A stretch of DNA of 64,000 nucleotides from Hepsetus odoe (taxonomy: Eukaryota; Chordata; Actinopteri; Characiformes; Hepsetidae). The first letter of the stretch is position 1. Each line of letters opens with the position of its first letter. The stretch spans positions 856,589-920,588 of the forward strand of contig CM029385.1 of assembly GCA_017165825.1 (NCBI GenBank), read 5' to 3'. The position numbers and the translations under genes were made by a program. The notes beneath the pieces were generated by a model. It saw only the letters and a program-made list of their open reading frames with translations. It ran no database searches and was not told the DNA's origin. This document shows positions 25,546-37,524 of the stretch, in pieces.

Positions 25546-27290
25546 TTGTTGGTGTAGATGGTGGGTGCTCAGTTTGTGTTGGTGTAGATGGTCAGTGTTC
25601 AGTTTTTGTTGGTGTAGATGGTCAGTGTTCAGTTTTTTTTCCTGTAGATGGTTGGTGTTCAGTTTTTGTTGGCGTAGATAGTCAGTGTTCAGTTTTTGTT
25701 GGTGTAGATGGTGGGTTATTCAGTTTTGGATGGGTGTAGATGGTCAGTGTTCAGTTTTTTGTTTGCTGTAGATGATTTGAGTGTTCAGTTTCTGTTGGTG
25801 TAGATGGTGATTGTTCAGTTTTGTTGCTGTAGATGGTCGGTGTTCAGGTTGTGTTGGTGTAGATGGAGTCGGTGTTCAGTTTGTGTTGAGTGTGGATGGT
25901 GCGATTGTTCCAGTTTCTGTTGGTGTAGATAAGGTCAGTGTTCGTTTGTTACTTTTAGATGGTCAGTCATTCAGTTTTATTTGCTGTAGATAATTCGGTG
26001 TTCAGTTTGTGTTGTAATTGTAGATGGTGTTCGGTGTTCAGTTGTGTGTTGGTGTGGATGGTCAGTGTTCAGTTTTTGTTGGTGTAGATGGTCTGTGTTC
26101 AGTTTTTGTTGGTGTAGATGCTCTGTGTTCAGTTTTTGTTGGTGTAGATGGTGGTCATTTGAGTTTATTGTTTAGTGTGATAATTGGTGTTCAGTTTGTG
26201 TTGGTGTAGATGGTCAATGTTCAGTTTCTGTTGGTGTGGATGGTGGTGTTCAGTTTGTGTTTAGTGTAGATGGTCCATGTTTCAGTTTGTATTTGGTGTA
26301 GATGGTCTGTGTTCAGTTTTTGTTGGTGTAGATGGTCAGTGTTCAGTTTCTGTTAGTGTAGATGCTCTGTGTTCAGTTTTTATTTGGTGTAGATAATTAA
26401 GTGTTAAGTTTGTGTTGGTATAGATGGTCAGTGTTCAGTTTGTGTTGGTGTAGATGGTCTGTGTTCAGTTTCTGTTCTTGTGGATGGTCTGTGTTCAGTT
26501 TTTGTTGCTGCGGATGGTCGGTGTTCGGTTTTTGTTGGTGTGGATGGTTATGTTTTCACCTTTAGATTTGCTGTAGATGGTCGGTGTTACGGTTTGTGTT
26601 GCTGTAGATGTTCGATTATTTCAGAGTGTGTTTTAGTGTAGATGGTCTGTGTTCAGTTTTATTTGGTGTGGTTGAGTGGTGTTGAGTTTGTGTTATGTAG
26701 ATGGTCTGTGTTCAGTTTGTATTTGCTGTAGATGGTCTGTGTTTCGGGGTTTAGTAATTTGGTGTGGATGGTCTGTGTTCAGCTTTGCTGTAGATGGTGG
26801 GTTGTTCAGTTTGTGTGTTGGTGTGGATGGTCTGTTCCAGTTTGTATTTGGTGTGGTGTCTGTGTTCAGTTTTGTTACTGTAGATGGTCTGTGTTCAGTT
26901 TGTGTTGGTGTAGATGGTGGTGTTCAGTTTTTGTTGGTGTGGATGAGTGGTGTTCAGTTTGTGTTGGTGTAGATGGTGATTGTTCAGTTTGTGTTGGTGT
27001 AGATGGTCACATGTTTGGTTTGATATTTAGTTGTAGATACGTCTGTATTCGGTTTATTTGGGTATAGATGGTGATTACTCAGTTTGTATTTTCTTATATA
27101 GATGGTGGTGTTTCAGTTTGTGTTGGTGTAAGATGGTCTGTGTTGGTTTGTTGTGTAGATGGTCTGTGTTAGGTTTGTTGGTGTAGATGGTGATTACTCA
27201 GTTTGTGTTCTTATGTAGATGAATTCGGTGTTCAGTTTTGTTGGGTATGGATGGTCGGTGTTCAGTTTTGTTGCTGTTTGTTGGTGATGT
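25546..27290 (+). repeat. 30-bp minisatellite, left-arm allele (about 1.75 kb)
   Basis: The unit is close to gtgttggtgtagatggtcag plus tgttcagttt. Close to 58 units, many with one- to several-base slips, fill the region. In one frame it reads as 10-residue repeats such as VGVDGQCSVF, but frames keep breaking, so it is not treated as coding. Confidence 0.92.
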
Positions 27291-28769
27291 TTGCTAGTTT
27301 AATTGATCTTTGTGTTGTTGGCTGGTGTTTCCTGTCTGTGCTGCTGAATTTCTTCCTAGTTTATTGATGGTTCTGGGTGTTGGTTGGTGCCGATTGTCTT
27401 TGTTGATGATGTTGGCTGGTTTCTGTTGTGTTCCTAAAGGATATTTCTTGGTTGATGTTTACTGGTTTATAATTTGTTTTTATTGATGATGATTAGGTGC
27501 CCGTTGGTTGTTTCTCCCTGGAACTGCAACTTTGTAGGTTTACTGATGTTTACTGGTGTTGGTTGTTTGGTGCTGGGTGGTGTTAGTTGCTGTAGCTCAC
27601 CCCTCCTCTATCCTCCATGTCCTGCCCCAGCTGCTCATCACTCCTGCATCTCTGAGTCAAAGAGTCCAGCAGGTCCTCGCTCTTCCCCCAAACACACCCG
27701 CCATGATCAGTCCACAGTAGGCTCAGGGCTGCCCATAACCGTGTGTCTTTTCAGGAAAGATTCTTAAAGGACCATCTCAATACGGGACAGGAGAGTCTGA
27801 GGAGAGCAAGAGAGTTGGGTTGGGAACCATATCAACCTAAACCTGTTCATTATAATGAACAAAAACATCTGCCTATGGGATTCTCAAACCATAATCTGGA
27901 AATGCAGTGGTTTGGTTTACTCTACAAATGCCAGAGATACAGCAAACAACAGGACATGAGTCAATTACATTTCTGCCTTTCAGAGTCCAAATTCCCAAAA
28001 GTGAAAACAGAAACATGCAGTAGAAAGGTTTTCTTATAACAGAAACAGCCCTTTAAAAACCCAGCAGAACACATGTTCTCCCTGAATGAAGAATGAAGAT
28101 CAGAAAGTCTTTCCACGGTGTCCTGGTCCTAATCTGAGCGTATCCTCAAGGACTCCCCTGCTCGACTAGCCAATCCTCACTGTAATTAACCTGGGAAAGA
28201 ATCCCTACCATGCACCCCTGACCTACTCTGTGTCGGTTCCCTCACTCCATCCCTCTGGCATGTTCCTCTCGCCAGCTTCCCCTTCTTCCTGATGTTCTCA
28301 GGTAGCAAGGACGATTGTTTGACCAGCCAAAGTTTGCGTTTTCCAGACCAAGGCAATCACTGCAACATCCACTTTCTCAGCATATCCTCCACCGGGATGA
28401 GGCGAGGTGAAGGATCCTCACAAGTTCAGAACCTTTGGCCCTCTTGGACGCTCTCAGAATAGTCCCATCTGCTGCTGTCAGGAGAGGAATCCCAATAACG
28501 CGCTGATTCATGTGGGGCGCTTGAGCTATTCTTGGTGAATTAAGGTGGGATTTTTTTCCACCTTCAGGAAACGTGACACCCCGACTGTCTGGAAATTGCC
28601 AGAACATACATGTGATGTAAGAATGAAGCAATGATCCTACCCTGTACCCAGGCTTTCCATCCACAGAACCACTCGAGTAAAGCACCAACTGAGAACGAGG
28701 AAGAGAATATGCGGCTGCGCTGAGAGAATCAGGTCGTAAGTTTACCAAGCCTCCAGTGCTGATAATCTT

Positions 28770-29760
28770 TCATTAGTGATCCCCGTCCCATCGGAACGAC
28801 CCACGATTTTTTACCCCTTCAAGCACGGCAGTGCAAACAGTTCCACACCAATCCAGCAGGTCTGAGACCAGTTCCTCGAGTTTAAGGGTTTGGAGACATT
28901 GCTCCGCTGGCAGGTCACATCACGGGCCCGCGCCACCTGGCCTTCGAGCTGACGAGGTCAAAACCACAGCGATGAAGAATTTAGTCCAATTATGGAGAAA
29001 TGCTCCACCAAACGAGCTGGTATTTGTCCCCTCAGCTCCAGTCAGCAGCTCCCAGCGCTCGACTCTAAAGTCCCCGTCCAGCTCCCGTCCGCTGTGACGT
29101 AGAAGTGCAGCTGGTTGGATTCTAAAGCCGTCCCTCGTCCGGCCCTCGCGCCCAGAGCAAGTGTCTCTCTTCAAGGTAAACAACTCGCGGTAAGACTTTA
29201 TAGTGCCTCCCTGCTATTTCCACCGCGGCGTCACCCGGCCTGGTATCCAGTGTCATAATGTCAGATTTATTCCTCCATTTGCCGTCTCCATGTGAGCGAC
29301 TGTCGTCACCGCCATCTCCGGGTTATAATTACAAAAGACAGAGGGAAAGTGTTTACAGGGCTGTTTTGGGGGGTTATTTTAGAGACGAGGCTCTCAGGCT
29401 CTGCTGTTGCTGCTCCCCTTTTGGGACGAGGCAGATTTGAGTCCTGTGACCTGAAGGCCAGGAGCTGATTCGTCCCTCCGTCGCACCAACAGGTTGAGCT
29501 GAATGCGGCAGCACTTTCCTCCACGGGACGGTGTTTTCTTTTCTGAGAGACCGAACACCAGAATTAGCGCGACTGTCGGCGGACTCCATCCCAGCACTTC
29601 ACGCCTGATTTACTGTGAATTTACTGGGACACTTGTTGGTTGCACAATCGCGTCGACTCTTCTGCAGGACCAGCGACGGCTGAGCCAATCAGGATGTTCT
29701 TGTAGATGGGAAAACAGGACGAGCGAGGGACACACAGTCCTGAGGCAAATACGACCAATG
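28770..29760. other. GC-richer conserved block, left arm
   Basis: This stretch matches 40,540-41,530 in reverse with few differences over long runs, for example near 29,110-29,460. It could be an exon or promoter of the KIAA0408-like unit, but I recognise no coding motif. Confidence 0.35.
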
Positions 29761-29910
29761 CCTTTCACAGGATCCAGGACTCCATCATTTTTTTGGGGAG
29801 AAAAATGTCCAGACAGTCATGGGGACAGCAGTCACCTCACATTTTCTCCTCACAAAATTTCAGCTTTTTCCAAACAATATTTATTTTATATAATGATTGC
29901 TTTGTATCAG

Positions 29911-30150
29911 TGGGGCAGCGGTGTCCTAGTGGTTCAGGCGTTGGCCACATGGTCGGAGGATCGGGGGTTCGAACCCCTTCCCAATAGGTTGCCCTGAGGT
30001 ACCCTTGAGCAAGGTGCCGTCCCTGTCACGCTCCTCCCTGCGATGGGCTGGCGACCTGTCCGGGGTGCGTCCCCCGTCCTTCACCCTGTGTGAGCTGGGA
30101 TGGACTCCAGCGCGACCCCGTTTGGGACAAGCGGCAGAAAATGACTGACT
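29911..30150 (+). mobile_element. tRNA-derived SINE with L2-like 3' end
   Basis: The A box lies in ctagtggttcaggcgttggc, the B box is gggttcgaacccc, and the L2-type tail is gatgggctggcgacctgtcc to gctgggatggactccagc. It interrupts the left arm; the matching site in the right arm carries a different SINE. Confidence 0.8.
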
Positions 30151-30159
30151 GTTTTGTAT

Positions 30160-30600
30160 CATCTTTAGAGAAGCACCAAAGTGGAAATATTTTAGTATTT
30201 TCTGAAAAAGATTTTTTCAATCAAGAATTCATTTAAAATGCAATTAAAAACCAAATTAAAAGATTTTATATTAATTTCTATGAGCTCATTTTCCAAGTAC
30301 ACATACCTACGCTGATGCAGCAAACATGTAAAACAAATGAAGAAATCAGAAATCGAAATCGGATTCGAAATAGGAAACTTTTACATTTCAAAATGACTTT
30401 TAGGTCTTTTGGAGCACAATAAAAACTTTTATAAATTTCATTCTTGAATATCGATCTGGAACACTTATTATTTTATTATTTATTAAAACAAATATCTTAT
30501 GATGCTGATGTGACCCTGAAATCAACTTCCCTATTTGTTTTGGTGGGAGGCGCTTTAGAGATGCACCGATATGGAAAATGTGGATCAAACCCCATATCAG
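30160..30600. repeat. Dispersed repeat at inner edge of left arm (tttagaga.gcacc)
   Basis: Direct copies of tttagaga.gcacc occur at 30,163 and 30,554. The element aligns, with more divergence than the rest of the arm, to 39,800-40,190 reversed. The gatgcaccgatatgg end resembles hAT-like fish repeats. Confidence 0.5.
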
Positions 30601-30649
30601 ATCACGTTCATGACGTATATCAGACATTTCAGAGCGTCTTCCATTTCCT

Positions 30650-30778
30650 TATTATAGGGACAGTCTCCCTGGAGACACCTGGGGTTCAGGGTCTTGCTCG
30701 GGAACCCAGTGGTTGTGGATGAGGTGGGATTTGAACCTGCAACCTCCTGGTCCACAGACGAGAGTCCCACCATCCTGA
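30650..30778 (-). mobile_element. tRNA-derived SINE fragment
   Basis: Reversed B box gggatttgaacctgcaacc and body agggacagtctccctggaga, the same family as 18.13 and 60.85 kb. Confidence 0.65.
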
Positions 30779-31454
30779 AATTGTCAAATTCAGAACCAAA
30801 TGGCATCAAACATCCCTCTGAATCATTGATCCACCTACTTCAGGACGTCCCGCCAGTTGTGATGCAGTAAACAACTGGAAAAAGAGATTGTAATAGCTGC
30901 TTTGGTCATTGTCTTTCCTGGATCCAACCCATCCTGAGGTGTCTCCAGAAACAAACTAAGAATAGAGTGAAAGGAGATGGATGGATGGCTGTGTGGTTTA
31001 GGATGACTCTACCCAAGGGTGTGATCTCCGGTCCCGGTTGTTTGAAGTGGCTATTTGCATTTTAAGCTGCCAAGCAACCATGGAGGTAAGAATAAAACCT
31101 ACGGCCGTGGTCCCTTCGCTGATCGCTGCTGACAGTATGATGAAGTGGACACACAGGGGCACTGTCCTGCAGTCCACAGCTTCCAGTCCATACAAACAAG
31201 GACCCCCCAGAGGGCAACCCAGGGCCTGTCCAGGTCCAAACTGAGGTCCAAGATTTACCTCCTGGAGTCCCTGGATGATTCCAAGCAGAACCATCTATCC
31301 AAACACAGGTCAGCCAAGACATACCAGGGGACACAGCAGCTGCTAACGGACGGAAAGGCACTCTCAACACCCGCCAAAGAGATTCAATCACCATCTGACA
31401 AACTACTCATCAACATTTCTCAAAAGCTTCAGTGCTCCAGGCTACAAAGAGTCT

Positions 31455-31880
31455 AAAGATACAAGATTCTCCAATCAGTGTTCAGCATCAGCAGTAAATG
31501 AATCACCTGATCATCTGGAATCATCTGCTCCTGTTTCTTCACTTTCATGTCTTTGTTCTGCTTGAAGGTTCAGCTGTAGATCACTGTGTGGATTAACCAA
31601 CACAGAACTATCAAACTGCTCAGGTACAGAGACTGGACTGAAAATGAGAGACGACAACACTGTCCTTCAGGAAGATCTGGAGAACTGCTCAGGTACAGAG
31701 ACTGGACTGAACATGAGAGACAACAACACTGTCCATCTGGAAGATCTGGAGAACTGCTCAGGTACAGAGACTGGACTGAAAATGAGAGACAACAACACTG
31801 TCCATCTGGAAGATCTGGAGAACTGCTCCTCAACAGCACAGGAAACTTCTTTAACAGTACTGTATGGAACACTGTGTAAA
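31455..31880 (+). repeat. Dispersed repeat, copy 3, with internal triplication
   Basis: It starts like the 9.42 kb copy (cagcatcagcagtaaatgaa). A unit of about 69 bp starting ctgctcaggtacagagactg is repeated three times between 31,616 and 31,830. Confidence 0.6.
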
Positions 31881-32217
31881 CCCCACTGCTGGTGTCTGAA
31901 ATAAAATAAAAACTAAAATCTGTTTCGTTTTGTATGAATGAGGAAAAACAACACAAATAAAAACATGTTAGCAGGATATTCTGAACATTCTGCTCTTCCA
32001 GACAAATTCATCATGGAGTATCTATTTAATAATATATGTTTAACATTTTCAAACAAATATCAATACTGATATTATCGCAAGTCCCTTGTTTCCAGACGAA
32101 TACTCTCCCACTACAATAAACCGGAATTTCTCATTAACGTCTCCAGATGTTCTTATTATGAGATCACATCTGGTGGTGTGACACTGATGCGGCTTGACAC
32201 AGCAAGACAAACGTACA

Positions 32218-32653
32218 AGGGCTGCACGACATCGAGAAATATAAAAATATTGGGATTATCCTGCAATTTAATACTTATTCTTAATATACACTATTTGTCC
32301 AAAATGTAAATATTTCTTCCTCAAAAGGCTCAATGTTCATAAAACCTTCAAAAAATCCTTAAAGTTTCACTCTGTCCTTTGTTTCAAAATCACAGCTTTT
32401 GTGATGTCACAGAAGTAGTAGTTTAGCTCCGCCCATTTGCATTGAAGGTCTAAGGGGGTCCTGCAGCCAATCAGGACAGAGATCTCTGGAACATATGGGT
32501 CTTAAAAGCGACAAAAACGGCCTGTTGAAGGATAAACAGATCAACAACACCCAACGGGATCTGTGATTGGTTAGAGTCTCACTGGCGTAACTGATTTCAG
32601 CATTGTAGGGACCGATATCGTGATAACGATGGACAGAATCGTGCAGCCCTTAC
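32218..32653. mobile_element. hAT-like non-autonomous element
   Basis: Inverted ends aagggctgcacga (32,219) and tcgtgcagccctt (32,639) bracket about 430 bp without coding capacity. No clear 8-bp target duplication is visible. Confidence 0.55.
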
Positions 32654-33683
32654 ACACAGTTAAAGGAGCCACATTGTGAAGGCCATTTCTGATTCTCAGT
32701 ACTTTAAAAGTTTGGTTCCAGACATGCGATCACTCACCTCTGTGGAAAAAAGCGGGCTGACCAGCGTTCGCCCAGTCTCCGGTGATCAAGGGCAGGAATT
32801 GTGGGAAATGTAGTGTCACTTTTGCCGTTTGCCCCAGCCATTGTGCCATAGTGTCAAATATTTAAAAAAAAAGAAAGTCCTCCATGCAGTGCGGTAAAGT
32901 AGTCTCCAGTGAAGTCCTCTCCCTTCAAGCACAGTTAGTCATGCATAGTGCTTCGGGACGTCGTCTTCTAGGACGTCCTCAACGGCAAAAAAACGCACAG
33001 GCGCTGGAGAGCGTGACTTCCAGTGGCAGCCACAAGCAGGCGCTCTGGAGGAACGTAGTTCTTATGAGTTACACTTTCAGTCCAACTACTGGAGAGAGAG
33101 ACGCTGCAGATGCTCCTGTAAACTCTGAGACCATGGCAACACCACATCGAGACACGGACAAAAAAAAGAACAAAAACAAAAGGGAGGGAGGGCTACGCTG
33201 AGGACGGGATGAACGGCGATCAGAGGACAAAAAAAAGGGTGAAGAGGAAAACGAGTTTGAAGATGGTGGCGTAAGAGAGGGAGGAAAAGAGCACAAGAAT
33301 GAGGATGAGCAAGATGATGGGCTGGAACATCTGGGTGGATAAAGGACAGGGATTAAAAGACGGGCGTCCGAGAACAGAAGGGTGCATGGAGAGACAGTCG
33401 GGGTGGGGGGGAGAGAGAGACCGTCAGTGCCTTCCAGGACCTTATAGGAATACCTCACATGGGACATACAGGGGACACAGCTGGGGTGGAGAACATGTTT
33501 TAGCTAAAAAACAATGTCTGGGTGAAGTTTTCCTTTAAGTTACAAAGTCTAAGCAGAGATCTTTTTACTCTTTCCATCGAAAAACGCCACAAATTTCATT
33601 CCTTCCAGTCCAGCAGCTTTTAGTTTTTGCCATAAAGACAGGACCTGAAAAAGCTGCTCGAAACACACGCGAGTTTCTGCACA

Positions 33684-33690
<7 letters not shown>

Positions 33691-33758
<68 letters not shown>
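33691..33758. repeat. (CA)n microsatellite
   Basis: Pure CA run of nearly 70 nt. The flanking stretch 32,660-33,690 shows no gene I can support. Confidence 0.92.
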
Positions 33759-33759
<1 letters not shown>

Positions 33760-33939
33760 AGAACACACGACTAAATTAGGGCCCGAGCGATTTCCCACAC
33801 CTTCCATCTGTCCCGAGCCGCCAGGGGGCTGCCGGAGCAAATCCCAGCGTTCCACGGTCAGGAACGCCCTGAAGCACCAGTCCATCAGTCCCACAGCTGG
33901 GGCACGGGCTCCACCTGACATCTGTGGGAGAAAAGCTGA

Positions 33940-34200
33940 GCTCCCGGAAGAAACCCGCCCAGTAACGGTGAGACACAGGGAAAGGACAGAGTGGGAATCG
34001 AACCCACAACCTTCCGGCTGTGAGGCGCTGGAGTCCTGTCCCCTCAGAAGGCTCTGGGTTCGATACCCGGTCAGGTGGACTGGAGTCCCCTGTGTGTCCC
34101 CTGATGAACTGGGGACCTGTCCAAATACTTCCTGCACGCTTCTCTTTGTGAACACTGGGATAGACTCCGGCCTGCACTCAGCAGCCCCGAGAAGGGATGG
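33940..34200. mobile_element. Paired SINE/L2-like fragments
   Basis: A reversed head (gtgggaatcgaacccacaac) is followed by a forward head (gctctgggttcgatacccgg) with an L2-like tail (gatgaactggggacctgtcc, gggatagactccggcc). Confidence 0.55.
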
Positions 34201-34897
34201 ACGGATGGTCTTCACTGTCAGGTATGAAGGACTTTTCAATTTTTCAAACTCAAACGGCAGAAACCAACGTCCCTCATGAAGAACCTTAAAAATGAACAAA
34301 AACAAAGTGAGCGATAAATGAATAAATGAATAAATGAATGAAAGACAGATAATGAAGGAGAGAGAACTGCTCTCTGGGCTGGATGCCCCTGAAGTAAAGG
34401 AAACTGCTGGATAAAGGAGGGAAAAAGGGATGAGAGTCATCCAGTCCTGAAAGAAATCCATCCTGAAAGTAAGGGGTGGGATCTCAGCGCCCCACTCAGA
34501 GTCTTCTTCAGCTGAACCGGCAAGAACCCCAAGAATTTGCACGATTTTACATCCGTGAACTTCACTGTGAAGCGTCTGATGAACATGAGGTTCTGATTAA
34601 AGCCCGATCGGACCCCCTTTAGAAACAAAACACACGGACGACTGAGCCCAGCGGCGAACCCGAGGGTGAATTTTGGAGGATCACAAAAATTCTAAGAACG
34701 CTGGTTTAAAAAAAGTGAGATGGTGGTGTAAAATAAGGTAGTGTTCCCAGATATGAAGACCATTATTAGGTGAGAAATCCACAGAAGATCAAGTATCAAC
34801 CGATTTATTGACTGAGTGATCTATCGGTTGGGCCCTAAAGTATACACGTTACACACACACACACACACGCACACACACACACTCAGGCTGGACTCAC

Positions 34898-35559
34898 AGA
34901 CAGCGGCTCCTCGGAGCGTCTCTCCTCCGGCCTGGGCAGCTCCAGCCGGTCTATGAAGCCCTGCAGCTCCTTCCTGAAGGCCTTCATCTGAGCGTTAATG
35001 CGGAAGAGCAGCTCGTGCTCCCGGATCCGACCTGCCTCGGCGTCCTCGTCTCCGCGGCCGAACGGGTCTCCGTTGGCCACCAGCACCCGCGCCTCCGTCA
35101 TGATGGTGCCGGTGTCAGAGATGAGGCGGTCGATGGTTCGCCCCAGCCGCTCCGCCTCGGCTCGCACGTCCATCATCTGCTGCCGTTCACGTAAGGAGCG
35201 AGGGAGGAGGCGAGGCGACTCGGAGGAGAACAGCGGCGGACAGCGGGGGGCGCTGTTCCGCACCTCCTCCGAATCGCTCTCACCTCCAACGGGCCCCTCG
35301 CGCTTCCGGTGCGGAGGGAGGCGCGAGGAAGAAGAGTCCTCGTCGCTCCCCCTCCGGACCCGTTCGCCTCCCGCGGCGCCTTCGCCCTCGGCGTCGCTGT
35401 CCGGGTGCGGCGCCGTCGTCTCGTGCCGCTGCATGTTGGACAGCAGGATGCGGTTCTCGTACTGAAGCTGCATCACTTTCCCGCTCAGGTCGTTGATCTG
35501 CAGACGCGTCGCCTTCAGCTCCTCCTGCAGCGCCTCCGTCTTCCCACCGTCCCCCGGGC
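34898..35559 (-). CDS. soga3: soga3 exon 6 (662 nt)
   Basis: It codes 220 residues from GPGDGGKTEALQEELKATRL to RRSEEPLS. The donor TCT|gtgagt is strong. If it is read through, the frame ends after SVSPA at 34,883. Confidence 0.88.
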
Positions 35560-36848
35560 CTGAGGTCAAAAAGGGTCAATCAGGAACGTTTGGCTTAAAA
35601 AAACAGCACTGAGCTTTTTCTTGGTGGCTCAGATGATGGAGATAATGATGATGATATAATAATATTAGCATTTGAATTGTGTATTTACTATTTCTATTGT
35701 CATTATTACTTTATATCATCGTTATATACGTATAAAGTTACTTATTTAATCAAACGCCCTTCAAAAATAAAGCCTGTGGACCATTAAAGACTCTCTAATA
35801 ATAATAATTATTATAATAATAATACTTTATCATAACATCGTCTGAAATTAAAGGACACGAGCAGTTTCTCTTCAAACGGAGAATAATCTGTCCGGTTTAG
35901 CGGAGCGAGTGCCGAGTGTTTTATTTGTATCTGCTGTTTTTTCCACCCATAAAAAATATCATCATTTTTCATAAACAAATATTTACTGATAATAACAGCA
36001 ATAATGGTAATAGCTCATAATGATCTCTGGTCATTGATGCTGAATGAAAAGGGAAAACAGGCTTTGATGAGAAGCCCCACCTTCTGCTGCTGAAGCTCCG
36101 CCCCCAGAGGTGGAGCTGGCGTTGCCGTGCCGCCAGCCCTCTTTAAAGCGGAGTTTGTTCAGTTCTCCCGTCACCCTCCTGTTCTGCTCCTCCACGTCGG
36201 CCAGGTTCCTCCTCAGGAGCTCCGCCTCGTCCTCCGCCAGCTGCAGCTGCTGCCTAAGCTCTGAAAGCACCGCCCCCTGCTCCCTGGCTCCTCCCCTCGC
36301 CGCCCCGGCCGCGCCCTCAGGAGACGACTCCCCGCCCCTCAGGTCGTCCAGCTCGGCCCGCAGGCCACGGTTCTCCACCTCCAGCTCCACGATCTTCCGA
36401 CCCAGTATGTTTGCCTCCTCCTCCACCAGGCGGAGGCGGAGCTTCAGTTCGGATTCCCGCGTGGTGGGCGGACCCCCGGCCTCGCCCTTTGGGTGGGGAC
36501 TGTCCAGGTCGCCGTAAAACGAGCGGTACTTCTGCAACTCCTGCTCCATACGGTCCTTCTCCTTGTCCACCTTCGCCATCTTCTTCCTCAGGAGCGTGGC
36601 TTCCTCGTTCAAGAAGGAAACCTGGCACTTCAGGTCTTCACTGTCCTCCTCCTGCAGACGAGAAGAATCTCATCAGCCTCCATCGCGAATCACACTGATC
36701 TCATTATTATTCTCACAGTACCTTTCTGATCCCCAATCACGATGATACTTTATTAACACTTTTATAATGATTAATATTCAGATTTTTACTTTAGTAGTTG
36801 TAGCATCTATTTTAAATCTAATTTATTATTATTATTATTATTATTATA

Positions 36849-36881
<33 letters not shown>

Positions 36882-36988
36882 ACTCACCTCACTGGGTGTC
36901 TGGAGGGGCTTCCTTTCGCTTTTCTGGACGTCTTTACTGCCGCGCCTCTTCTGAGACTGTGGATACACAGACGGTTCAGGGTGTTTAG

Positions 36989-37045
<57 letters not shown>

Positions 37046-37075
37046 TGTGTGTGTGTATGTGTATGTATGCATGTA

Positions 37076-37117
<42 letters not shown>

Positions 37118-37464
37118 CATGTGTGTGCATGTCTGTGTGTGCATGTGTGTGTGTGTGCATGTGTGTGAGTGTGTGTGTGTGAGTGTGTGTTTGTGCATGT
37201 GTGTGTGTGTGCATGTGTGTGTGTGTGAGTGTGTGTGTGAGTGTGTGCGTGTGTGAGTGTGTGTTTGTGCATGTGTGTGTGTGTGCATGTGTGTGAGTGT
37301 GTGTGTGTGAGTGTGTGTGTGAGTGTGTGCGTGTGTGAGTGTGTGTGAGTATGTGAGTGTGTGTGTGTGTGTGAGTGTGTGTGTGTGTGTGTGAGTGTAT
37401 GTGTGAGTGTGTGTGAGTGTGTGTGTGTGTGAGTGTGTGTGTGTGTGTGAGTGTGTGTGTGAGT

Positions 37465-37524
<60 letters not shown>

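Larger units (their letters stand above)
22352..27735 (-). pseudogene. KIAA0408-like tail of soga3, left-arm copy, frame-broken
   Basis: On the minus strand, downstream of and collinear with soga3, are counterparts of all five right-arm exons: A' about 27735-27601, B' about 24311-23958, C' 23882-23824, D' about 23470-22688 and E' 22564-22352. C' is intact (59 nt, AG and GT sites kept). A', B', D' and E' carry small indels. In D' the acceptor reads catggcg where the mate has ccacag, and 1-bp and larger indels shift the frame near 23,180-23,210 and at 22,764. E' has a 4-bp net loss after its start and a lost T giving an early TGA at 22,383. About 320 bp of D' is identical to the right copy. The damage may be real decay or uncorrected sequencing error. 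Confidence 0.75.
18540..30590 (+). repeat. Left arm of large inverted duplication
   Basis: The reverse complement of 39.8-50.6 kb aligns along this whole stretch in the same order: LINE fragment, tRNA-type repeat, GA-rich tract, the KIAA0408-like tail exons, SINE fragment, CA repeats, 30-bp minisatellite, exon A region and a GC-rich block at 28.8-29.7 kb. Identity is patchy. More than 300 bp around 22,790-23,110 is identical as read by eye, while neighbouring stretches differ by many short indels. The outer edge lies within the LINE fragment. The inner edge fades in a more diverged dispersed repeat at 30.16-30.59 kb. Confidence 0.88.

Noticed and set aside
25088..25739. Cys/Val-rich open frames in TG repeats and the minisatellite
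   Set aside because: They are translations of simple repeats, with frames that break at each unit slip.
29930..29975. tRNA gene-like A and B boxes
   Set aside because: They are part of a SINE head; no complete cloverleaf is seen.
31006..31456. Possible coding exon in the spacer
   Set aside because: Overlapping frames on both strands are open for about 100 codons, but no motif, splice pattern or family resemblance was found.
33565..34542. 325-codon minus-strand open frame
   Set aside because: It crosses a CA microsatellite and SINE fragments. A hydrophobic stretch near 34.3 kb comes from an AAATGAAT repeat and is not a soga3 membrane tail.
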